Assembly: GCA_032127075.1 (NCBI GenBank)
Contig: JAQAZZ010000182.1
Span: forward strand, 1 to 18,621
Length of the DNA: 18,621 nucleotides
Origin: GCA-2699445 sp032127075
GTDB lineage: Bacteria > Actinomycetota > Actinomycetes > S36-B12 > GCA-2699445
Direction: 5' to 3'
Made by a program: the position numbers and the translations under genes. Of the stretch, positions 12,960 through 18,621 are shown in pieces. Numbering within the stretch: the first letter of the stretch is position 1; each line of letters opens with the position of its first letter. The notes below the pieces were generated by a model. The model had not been told where the DNA came from, ran no database searches, and saw nothing but the letters and a program-made list of their open reading frames with translations.

Positions 12960-15413
12960 TCAGCAGATGACGAACGCCGACTGTCGGCTGTTGTTGCCCT
13001 CGTTGCTCTCGTCGACCTGGTTCAGGTCGTCCACCATCGCGGTGTGGGTGTCCCCGCATTTCAGCCCCCGCAGGCTGCGGGTCTGCGAAGCGCCCGCAGC
13101 CAGCCCGGCGAAGGTTTCGGTGAGGCCGCCGGCATTCACCCGGAAGGCTCCGGCGTCACCGGCGCCGATGTTGTCGACCGTCAGCTTGGCAAAGGTGAAT
13201 TCGGTGATCACCAGATCCGGCTTGGCGGCGGGCGGGTCTTCGTTCGTCGGCGGGTCCTGGGCCGGTGGCTCTGCGGTGGGTGGATCGGTGGGTGGCTGGA
13301 CGACCGGAGGCTGGGTGGTGATCGGCGGCCTGGTCGTGATCGGCGGCTTCGGCGCGGGGACGGTCGGCGTGATCGTGTCGAGCCGGTACCGGACCTGTGC
13401 CCGGTCACCGTCGCCGCGGCGCCCGCCATAGCGGTTGCCGCCCACGACGGTTCGCTCCAGCGTGCTGCCCGGCACGTAGCCCACGGCGATGTCGCGCCGC
13501 TGCCCGTAGCGGTTGATGTCGCCGTGGTCGTCGTTGCCGTACACACGGTCGTCCTCCATCAGCTGGAACCACACCGGCAGCGCCGCGCCCGGTGCGGCGG
13601 CGGGGCGGAAGTCCCGGGCACGCCACGTGCGCTTGTTGTCCTCCAGCCAGCGGCTGATCCGATCGTCGGAGTAGATCGTGCGTCCGTTGACGCGGACCTG
13701 CAATCCGCAGAGCTTCCAGCCCCCGGCGAGGCGGTCCCGCGACTTCTCGATCTGGATGCGGCTGATATCGGCTAGGGAGAGGCCCTTGCGGGCGGCGGAA
13801 TCGATCGGGGCGCTGTAGGTGTCGCGGTCGCCGCGCTCGAAGTCGTCGTAGAGCCGCTTGTCCAGCTTGAACCGCTGGGAACGGTTGATCCGGAGGTAGA
13901 CGTTGTCGTCGGTTCCGGCGAAGCGGGCGTCGCACGTCTTGACCGTCGCCTCGAGGCGCTCCACCGGCTGGCTGTACACCCTGTCGGCGGGCAACCCCTT
14001 GATGAAGGTGAACGGGTGGTTGGGCCTGCGGAAGGAGAACCGGTCCTTGCCGTGGATCACCGCCGAGTGGAAGGGCTGGCCCGCGATCCGTGCGCGGACA
14101 TACATATCGGCCTTGTCCGGCCCCGGGTCTCCCAGACCCTTTCCCCGCATGTCCAGGATCTGCAGGCGCACCAGCCGAGTGGTGCGCTGCAGCTCCTGCG
14201 ACGAGGGCACGGGACCGACTTCGCCGACCGGGTCGGGGTCGGCCATGCGCCGGATGGCTTGCTCGAACTTCTTCCGGAAGACAGTCTTGCCGCGGCGCAG
14301 CAGTCCGCCGCTTTGGAAGTAGCGCTTGATCGCCAGCGTCAGGTCGGTCAGGCTGCCGCCCGGTCCGCGGTTGCCGCTGCCGATCGGCTCGCCCTGGCCC
14401 TGCCAATGGCCGCTGTACAGCGAGATCAGGAAGGAACCTTCAACGTCGTGGCGCAACTGCGAGCGATTGGCGGCGTAGCGCTGTGCGCGGCGCCAGAAGG
14501 CGTCATCGTCGACCCAGGAGCGGACAGCGCGGATCCACTGCCGGGTGGCGAAGTACGCCGTCACCGCGGAGTCGGGATACAGCGGTCTGCCGGGCCAGTC
14601 CTTGGCCATCGCGTCCTCGAGGGAGCGGTTGCCGTCGGTGTTCCATTCACCGTGGCCCCGATCGTGCCCCGCGGTGCCGCCGGCGTACAGGCTCACCGAG
14701 TTCCGTGTGGCCGCGGGCACGTCGAACCAGGTGGGGTGTGACCCGAAGCCTCGGGCGGCCCATCCCGGACCTTCGCCACCGGCGACTGCCGGATCACCGG
14801 GCTCGATCCAGTTGGTGTGGGTGTAGAAGTCCTGCACCTGGTGGATGCTCGTTCCGAGGACGGTCAGCAGCAGCAGCGGGTCGTTGGCGTCGCGGGCCCG
14901 GCGGGCCAGACTCGATACCGACCGTTGGAGCCGCTCCCACTCGGCGGTCACACCCGCGGTGTCGGAAAGCGTCTTGGTGGTGCTGTCGAAGTGGCTGGCG
15001 TTGGCGGCGTCGATGACGCTCTGGCGCCAATTCTCCGTCAACGGGACCACCGACAGCAGTCGCTTCCACCAGGCCGCATGTCCCGACGCCGGGTTCTTCT
15101 TGGCCTGTTCGTACAGGTCCACGAACCAGTTGTTGACCTGGGCCACCGACTGGGCGTGCGACCCGAAACCCTCGTCCGCCAGCGCGGCCTCGGTGAACTC
15201 CGCATGGGGTCCGGTGTCGTACGCGCGGGCCGGTGAGGCCGTGGCAATGAGGGAGTAGACCACCATCAGCACCACGAAGGGAACCGCAAGCCCACGAGCC
15301 AGAGCGACGGTGCCACGAGCGGCCGTGAACCGAGCAGTCGAAAACCGAGCAGTCGTGAACCGAGCAGCCATGCTGAGAGCCGAACACACCTGCTGTCGCC
15401 GTAGCAACCGCAT
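12960..15413 (-). CDS. Large secreted multidomain protein: Het-C/zinc-phospholipase-like, PLAT-like and CARDB-like
   Basis: An 817-residue exported protein. Residues 1-64 are a long signal region (basic n-region, hydrophobic 'VPFVVLMVVYSLIATAS', cleavage near 'PARA-YD'). At 65-330 comes a helical domain starting 'TGPHAEFTEAAL' (H70) with 'SIHQVQDFYTHTNWIEPGD' (H191, D195, H199) and 'GHDRGHGEWN' (H250, D251, H254), the pattern of Het-C and zinc-dependent phospholipase C-like proteins. At 413-480 is a beta-rich segment. At 494-600 is a PLAT-like domain ('AGTDDNVYLRI', 'FERGDRDTYSAPI', 'GGWKLCGLQVRV'). A Pro/Thr linker (682-730) precedes a CARDB-like domain (731-817). No membrane or sortase anchor at the C-terminus. 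Start ATG 15413 has only a GGGG-like site; ATG 15371 is the alternative. Lipid or surface interaction is inferred. Confidence 0.75.
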   Translation of the reverse strand: MRLLRRQQVCSALSMAARFTTARFSTARFTAARGTVALARGLAVPFVVLMVVYSLIATASPARAYDTGPHAEFTEAALADEGFGSHAQSVAQVNNWFVDLYEQAKKNPASGHAAWWKRLLSVVPLTENWRQSVIDAANASHFDSTTKTLSDTAGVTAEWERLQRSVSSLARRARDANDPLLLLTVLGTSIHQVQDFYTHTNWIEPGDPAVAGGEGPGWAARGFGSHPTWFDVPAATRNSVSLYAGGTAGHDRGHGEWNTDGNRSLEDAMAKDWPGRPLYPDSAVTAYFATRQWIRAVRSWVDDDAFWRRAQRYAANRSQLRHDVEGSFLISLYSGHWQGQGEPIGSGNRGPGGSLTDLTLAIKRYFQSGGLLRRGKTVFRKKFEQAIRRMADPDPVGEVGPVPSSQELQRTTRLVRLQILDMRGKGLGDPGPDKADMYVRARIAGQPFHSAVIHGKDRFSFRRPNHPFTFIKGLPADRVYSQPVERLEATVKTCDARFAGTDDNVYLRINRSQRFKLDKRLYDDFERGDRDTYSAPIDSAARKGLSLADISRIQIEKSRDRLAGGWKLCGLQVRVNGRTIYSDDRISRWLEDNKRTWRARDFRPAAAPGAALPVWFQLMEDDRVYGNDDHGDINRYGQRRDIAVGYVPGSTLERTVVGGNRYGGRRGDGDRAQVRYRLDTITPTVPAPKPPITTRPPITTQPPVVQPPTDPPTAEPPAQDPPTNEDPPAAKPDLVITEFTFAKLTVDNIGAGDAGAFRVNAGGLTETFAGLAAGASQTRSLRGLKCGDTHTAMVDDLNQVDESNEGNNSRQSAFVIC
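15325..15369 (-). repeat. Three 15-bp tandem repeats in the signal-peptide n-region
   Basis: Three near-identical 15-bp units (minus strand GCTCGGTTCACGACT type) at 15369-15355, 15354-15340 and 15339-15325 encode ARFTT-ARFST-ARFTA. The unit keeps the reading frame and lengthens the positively charged n-region of the signal peptide. Confidence 0.85.
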
Positions 15414-15416
15414 GTC

Positions 15417-15476
15417 TGCCCCAAGGTGGCCCCAAATTGCGCCCGACACGCCGCATCTGGGGGCCATTTTGGGGCA
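15417..15476. repeat. 17-bp inverted repeat upstream of the secreted-protein gene
   Basis: TGCCCCAAGGTGGCCCC (15417-15433) is inverted as GGGGCCATTTTGGGGCA (15460-15476) across a 26-bp loop; 15 of 17 pairs match and the other two would be G-U wobbles in plus-strand RNA. GCCCCAA occurs a third time at 15429-15435. The left arm ends 4 bp from the start codon at 15413. It could be a pair of operator sites about four helical turns apart, or an mRNA hairpin hiding the start. Confidence 0.7.
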
Positions 15477-15500
15477 GGTGGGTGTGCGGAAGCGGCTACG

Positions 15501-15571
15501 GCCTGCGGTGTTGGCCTGCGGTGTTGGCGTGCGGCGTGCGGCGTGCGGCGTGCGGCGTGCGGCGTGCGGCA
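15501..15571. repeat. Tandem repeats: 13-bp x2 then 7-bp (GCGGCGT) array
   Basis: GCCTGCGGTGTTG occurs at 15501-15513 and 15514-15526, followed by five perfect GCGGCGT heptamers (15531-15565) flanked by partial copies (GGCGT at 15526-15530, GCGGC at 15566-15570). The array lies in the divergent region between the secreted-protein gene and the gene at 15582, ending 11 bp before the latter's start. Such arrays are prone to slipped-strand copy-number change. Confidence 0.88.
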
Positions 15572-15581
15572 GTATCGGGTT

Positions 15582-15923
15582 GTGATTGTTGTGATGCGCC
15601 ATCAGGGCGGTGCTGACGTGGAGTCGCTGCTGGTGGAGGCCGCCGGGGTACTGGCGTCGCGGCCCGGTTGCCTTCGGGTGGATGTCGGTCGTTCCCCGGA
15701 CGATCCCCTGCAGTGGCAGCTGCTGTCGGAATGGGCTGATGCGGGGTCGATGCGGCATGGGTTGGGTTCCTTTGAGGCCAAGGTCGCTCTCGGTGGATTG
15801 CAGGGCAGCGCAGTGGCCGGTGGGGGAGTCTTCGAAGTGCTCCAGCGCTTCGAGGGCGGGTCACGGATCCAGCGGACTACCGACCGCGCCGAGGATGCCG
15901 ACCAGGCCGGTCCATTGCGCTGA
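15582..15923 (+). CDS. Antibiotic biosynthesis monooxygenase (ABM)-like small protein
   Basis: The 113-residue product resembles a dimeric alpha/beta ferredoxin-like ABM domain: first strand 'VIVVMRHQ', helix 'ADVESLLVEAAGVLASRPG', 'CLRVDVGRSPDDPLQWQLLS' and 'EWADAGSMRHGLGSFEAKVA' (the 'W...A...H' helix of ABM proteins), ending with a last strand 'GGGVFEVLQRF'. ABM proteins include monooxygenases and heme-degrading enzymes; nothing indicates a substrate here. The start is uncertain: GTG 15582, GTG 15591 and ATG 15594 are all in frame and no ribosome binding site is visible. The C-terminal 14 residues come from the first copy of a 44-bp tandem repeat and are probably not part of the fold. Confidence 0.72.
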   Translation: MIVVMRHQGGADVESLLVEAAGVLASRPGCLRVDVGRSPDDPLQWQLLSEWADAGSMRHGLGSFEAKVALGGLQGSAVAGGGVFEVLQRFEGGSRIQRTTDRAEDADQAGPLR

Positions 15924-15966
15924 CCGACCGCGCCGAGGATGCCGACCAGGCCGGGCCGTTGCGCTG
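15879..15966 (+). repeat. 44-bp tandem duplication spanning the stop of the ABM-like gene
   Basis: Positions 15879-15922 and 15923-15966 differ at only two bases, followed by a degenerate partial third copy (TTGCGCTGACC at 15973-15983 and related bases up to about 15995). The stop codon of the ABM-like gene lies at the junction. The period is not a multiple of three, so the duplication changed the frame downstream of the stop. Confidence 0.9.
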
Positions 15967-16033
15967 ACCCTGTTGCGCTGACCGAGGCTGCCGACCGCTC
16001 GGCCGGCGGGATCCGGCCGCGCGCCGGGATGGG

Positions 16034-16039
16034 TACCCT
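16034..16039 (+). promoter_or_regulatory. Candidate -10 element of glyS
   Basis: TACCCT (TANNNT, a common actinobacterial -10 form) lies 58 bp before the glyS start. No convincing -35 is seen. Confidence 0.25.
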
Positions 16040-16097
16040 GGAAGCACGCCCGGCGCAGCCCGTGGCGCCGCCGACAACCAGCCGGAGTGGAGTTCAC

Positions 16098-17468
16098 GTG
16101 GCCGACCGAGTCGATGCTGTAGTCAACCTTGCCAAGCGCAGGGGTTTCGTCTATGCCTCCTCCGAGATCTACGGCGGCACAAGGTCCGCCTGGGACTACG
16201 GTCCGCTCGGGGTGGAGCTGAAGGAGAACATCCGCCGGCAGTGGTGGCAGGCGATGGTGCGCCGCCGCGGCGACATAGTGGGTCTCGACTCCTCGATCAT
16301 CCTCGCCACGCCCGTCTGGGTCGCCTCCGGCCACGTCGATGCTTTCGTCGATCCGCTGACCGAGTGCAAGAAGTGCCACCACCGTTTCCGCGCCGACACC
16401 CTGTTGGAGGCGTTCGAGGAGAAGAAGGGCCGGGCGCCGGCCGGGCTGTCCGAAATCGCCTGCCCCAACTGCGGCACCAAGGGGGAGTTCACCGAACCCC
16501 GCGACTTCAACGGACTGCTGCGCACCTCCATCGGCCCGGTCGAGGACGAAGGGTCGATGCATTTCCTGCGCCCGGAGACGGCGCAGGGGATCTTCGTCAA
16601 CTACGCCAACGTCGCCACCACGGCGCGGCTGAAACCGCCGTTCGGGATCGCCCAGACCGGCAAGTCGTTCCGCAACGAGATCACCCCGGGCAACTTCATC
16701 TTCCGCACCCGCGAATTCGAGCAGATGGAGATGGAGTTCTTCGTCGAGCCCGGCACCGATGAGGACTGGCACGAGTACTGGATCAACGAACGCATGGCCT
16801 GGTACACCGACCTCGGCCTGAACCCCGACAACCTGCGGCTCTTCGAGCACCCCAAGGACAAGTTGTCCCACTACTCCAAGCGCACCGTCGACATCGAATA
16901 CCGCTTCGAGTTCGCCGGCAGCACCTGGGCGGAGCTGGAGGGGATCGCCAACCGCACCGACTTCGACCTGCGGACCCACAGCGAACAGTCCGGGGAGGAC
17001 CTGTCGTACTTCGACCAGGCCAAGGGGGAGCGGTGGATCCCCTATGTGATCGAACCGGCGGCCGGGCTCACCCGGGCGGTGCTGGCGTTCCTGCTCGACG
17101 CCTACTCCGAGGACGAGGCCCCCAACACCAAAGGCGGCGTCGACAAGCGCACGGTGCTTCGGTTCGACCCGCGGCTGGCTCCGATGAAGGTGGCGGTGCT
17201 GCCGTTGTCACGCAACCCGAAGCTGTCGCCGAAGGCGCGCGACCTCGCCGACGCCCTGCGCAGGAGGTGGAACGTCGACTTCGATGACGCTGGTGCGATC
17301 GGCCGGCGCTACCGGCGCCAGGACGAGATCGGCACACCGTACTGCGTCACCGTGGACTTCGACACCCTCGACGACGACGCCGTGACGGTGCGGGACCGCG
17401 ATTCCATGGCCCAAGAACGAATCGGGATCAGCGCCGTCGAGGACTGGCTGGCCGAGCGGCTGCCCTGA
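16098..17468 (+). CDS. glyS: Glycyl-tRNA synthetase (single-chain, alpha2 type)
   Basis: The class II synthetase has 456 residues from GTG 16098 (GGAG at 16089-16092, 5 nt spacing). It opens 'LAKRRGFVYASSEIYGGTRS' and 'AWDYGPLGVELKENIRRQWW', typical of bacterial alpha2 GlyRS. A zinc-binding insertion shows C90/C93 ('CKKC') and C122/C125 ('CPNC'). Motif 2 is 'GKSFRNEITPGNFIFRTREF' (188-207), with 'RPETAQGIFVNY' upstream (158-169). Motif 3 is 'PAAGLTRAVLAFLLDAY' (320-336). The anticodon-binding domain starts at 'KVAVLPLSRNPKLSPKARDL' and includes 'YRRQDEIGTPYCVTVDFDTL'. It charges tRNA-Gly in the cytoplasm and is essential. The methyltransferase gene follows after 8 bp, so the two are probably co-transcribed. 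Confidence 0.97.
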   Translation: MADRVDAVVNLAKRRGFVYASSEIYGGTRSAWDYGPLGVELKENIRRQWWQAMVRRRGDIVGLDSSIILATPVWVASGHVDAFVDPLTECKKCHHRFRADTLLEAFEEKKGRAPAGLSEIACPNCGTKGEFTEPRDFNGLLRTSIGPVEDEGSMHFLRPETAQGIFVNYANVATTARLKPPFGIAQTGKSFRNEITPGNFIFRTREFEQMEMEFFVEPGTDEDWHEYWINERMAWYTDLGLNPDNLRLFEHPKDKLSHYSKRTVDIEYRFEFAGSTWAELEGIANRTDFDLRTHSEQSGEDLSYFDQAKGERWIPYVIEPAAGLTRAVLAFLLDAYSEDEAPNTKGGVDKRTVLRFDPRLAPMKVAVLPLSRNPKLSPKARDLADALRRRWNVDFDDAGAIGRRYRRQDEIGTPYCVTVDFDTLDDDAVTVRDRDSMAQERIGISAVEDWLAERLP

Positions 17469-17476
17469 GGCTTGCC

Positions 17477-18115
17477 ATGCGCGGCTACGAGCATCCCATC
17501 TTCTCGCGGGTCTACCGGCTCATCGACTGGGTCGGTGAGCACGCCGGGCAGGGCGAGCATCGCGCCCGCGCGTTGCGACAGGCCAGGGGCCGGCTGCTGA
17601 TCGTCGGGCTGGGCCCCGGCCACGATCTGGAGCACGTGCCGCCGCAAGTCACGTCGGTGGTGGCCGTGGAACCCAGCGGGGCCATGCGTCACGCCGCCCA
17701 GACCCGGGTGGAGCACCTACGTGCCCGCGGGGTGGACGTCGAGGTCATCGAGGCGATAGCCGAGGAGTTGCCGCTGGCCGACGACTCAGTCGACTCGGTC
17801 CTGTTCGCCCATGTCCTGTGCTCGGTCCGCGACGTCGCAGCGGCACTGCGCGAGACCATCCGCGTCGCCAGACCGGGCGCCTCGATCGGGATCCTGGAGC
17901 ATGTGGCGGCCGATGACGGGACCTGGACCCGGCGGCTGCAGCGCGCCGCAGCCCCGGTGTGGCCTCACATCGCGGGCGGCTGCCACCCCGACCGAGATAC
18001 CCGCTCGTCGCTCGCCGAGGCGGGGTTCGACGTGGCCGGCCTGGACGACATGACGATGGAAGCGATCCCCGTCGTGGCGCCGATGATCATCGGCACAGCC
18101 GTCCGGGCGAACTGA
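17477..18115 (+). CDS. Class I SAM-dependent methyltransferase, METTL7-like
   Basis: A 212-residue Rossmann methyltransferase. The SAM-binding motif I is 'LLIVGLGPGHDLEHVP' (40-55), followed by acidic 'VVAVEPSGAMRHAA' (61-74), the adenine-contact 'AIAEELPLADDSVDSVLFAH' (93-112), and post-motif 'LRETIRVARPGASIGILEHV' (124-143). Near the C-terminus 'WPHIAGGCHPDRDT' (162-175) matches the 'GGCHxxRDT' signature of METTL7-like and phospholipid/thiol methyltransferase relatives. The substrate is unknown. GAGG at 17467-17470, overlapping the glyS stop, lies 6 nt before ATG, so translation may be coupled to glyS. Cytoplasmic by sequence; no membrane helix. Confidence 0.88.
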   Translation: MRGYEHPIFSRVYRLIDWVGEHAGQGEHRARALRQARGRLLIVGLGPGHDLEHVPPQVTSVVAVEPSGAMRHAAQTRVEHLRARGVDVEVIEAIAEELPLADDSVDSVLFAHVLCSVRDVAAALRETIRVARPGASIGILEHVAADDGTWTRRLQRAAAPVWPHIAGGCHPDRDTRSSLAEAGFDVAGLDDMTMEAIPVVAPMIIGTAVRAN

Positions 18116-18173
18116 CGCCGGTTGGGGCGGTCCCCTGCCGCGCGCATCGGGGGTTGGGCCGACAGCGGTTGGA

Positions 18174-18621
18174 TCAGGCGGATTTGGCGGTCTTCTTCGC
18201 CGACCCGGTGCGCGCCCGTTTGCCGGTTGCCTTCGCGGGCGCCTTGCGGCCGGTGGCCTTCTTCTCGGTCCCGCCCGCGGCGGACTTCTTGGCCGGCGAC
18301 TTGCGGGCGGCCGACTGCGAGCTCTGGCCGGCCGCTCGGGTGGTTGCCTTCTTCGCCGTGCTGCGTTTGCGGGGTGACGCGGCCGACTTGGCGGCGGCGC
18401 GGCGGGAGGAGGCCTGGGCGGGGACCGACCCCGGTCTGTTCGTCTCCGCGACCGACGCCCGCAGCGCCGACATCAAGTCAACGACCTGGCTGGGCCCGCC
18501 CGCGACGTCGCCGTCGGCTGTCACCGGCACCGATTCGCCCCCGGACAGCTTCTCCTCGATCAGCGCCAGGATGGCTTCACGGTAGTCGTCGGTGTACTGA
18601 TCCGGTTCGAAGTCGGCGCTC
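18174..18621 (-). CDS. ku: Non-homologous end-joining protein Ku, C-terminal part (5' end outside window)
   Basis: The visible 148 residues begin 'SADFEPDQYTDDYREAILAL' followed by 'IEEKLSGG', the conserved end of the bacterial Ku core (F-x-P-x-x-Y-x-D-x-Y-R-x-A). A minimal region 'PSQVVDLMSALRASVAE' (43-59) matches the segment recruiting ligase LigD. The last 78 residues are a low-complexity tail with about 15 Lys and 9 Arg among Ala/Ser/Thr, including repeated AKK/KKA/KKS motifs, like the lysine-rich extensions of some actinobacterial Ku proteins that aid DNA-end binding. Ku forms a homodimeric ring on double-strand ends. The core is cut off by the window edge. Convergent with the methyltransferase, 58 bp apart. 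No ligD is visible. Confidence 0.92.
   Translation of the reverse strand, partial: SADFEPDQYTDDYREAILALIEEKLSGGESVPVTADGDVAGGPSQVVDLMSALRASVAETNRPGSVPAQASSRRAAAKSAASPRKRSTAKKATTRAAGQSSQSAARKSPAKKSAAGGTEKKATGRKAPAKATGKRARTGSAKKTAKSA

Noticed and set aside
15501..15571. CRISPR-like repeat array
   Set aside because: Units are 7 and 13 bp and directly adjacent with no spacers, so these are simple tandem repeats.
15414..15758. Upstream extension of the secreted-protein reading frame
   Set aside because: It would read through the tandem repeats and place about 115 low-complexity residues before a good signal peptide. Translation starting at 15413 (or 15371) is more plausible.
3262..18621. UvrD2, Ku and other repair genes forming one defence or repair island
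   Set aside because: They are about 13 kb apart with housekeeping genes between, so there is no shared operon or mobile-element signature.

Overview
The window reads as chromosomal DNA from a high-GC actinobacterium (class Actinomycetes in the broad sense). The evidence is a UvrD2-type helicase with an HRDC domain, a bacterial Ku with a Lys/Arg/Ala-rich tail, an F420-dependent-reductase-like protein, an Rpf-like secreted protein, a single-chain glycyl-tRNA synthetase, very GC-rich third codon positions, and several genes that look leaderless (TANNNT hexamer 6-7 nt before the start codon, no Shine-Dalgarno). I cannot name the genus. No tRNA, rRNA, insertion sequence, prophage or CRISPR array is visible.

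Layout. 1-392 (-): partial SRPBCC protein. 824-1804 (+): ADP-ribosylglycohydrolase. 1990-2421 (+): cysteine-free secreted transglycosylase/Rpf-like protein. 2509-6078 (-): six-helix membrane protein, UvrD2 helicase, and a GYF_2 membrane protein. 6304-7194 (+): small Cys/His protein, then a DUF302 protein behind a GC-rich operator-like palindrome. 7253-10922 (-): F420-reductase-like protein preceded by a tightly overlapping znuA-znuC-znuB-zur zinc-uptake operon with a Zur-box-like palindrome at its promoter. 11084-11566 (-): Hsp20 chaperone under a perfect CIRCE element. 11940-12776 (-): two small genes. 12960-15413 (-): large secreted multidomain protein (Het-C/zinc-phospholipase-like, PLAT-like, Pro-rich linker, CARDB-like). 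15582-18115 (+): antibiotic-biosynthesis-monooxygenase-like protein, glyS, and a methyltransferase. 18174-18621 (-): C-terminal part of Ku.

How the genes fit together. The best-supported functional unit is zinc homeostasis. ZnuA (lipoprotein), ZnuC (ATPase), ZnuB (permease) and the repressor Zur are encoded with 4-bp ATGA/GTGA overlaps, and a Zur-box-like site sits just upstream of a leaderless znuA start, which implies autoregulation. The heat-shock gene has its own HrcA site. UvrD2 and Ku are both DNA-repair proteins but lie about 13 kb apart and do not form an operon. The most novel-looking protein is the 817-residue exported protein. Its divergent upstream region is rich in inverted and tandem repeats, and more tandem repeats lie between the next gene and glyS.
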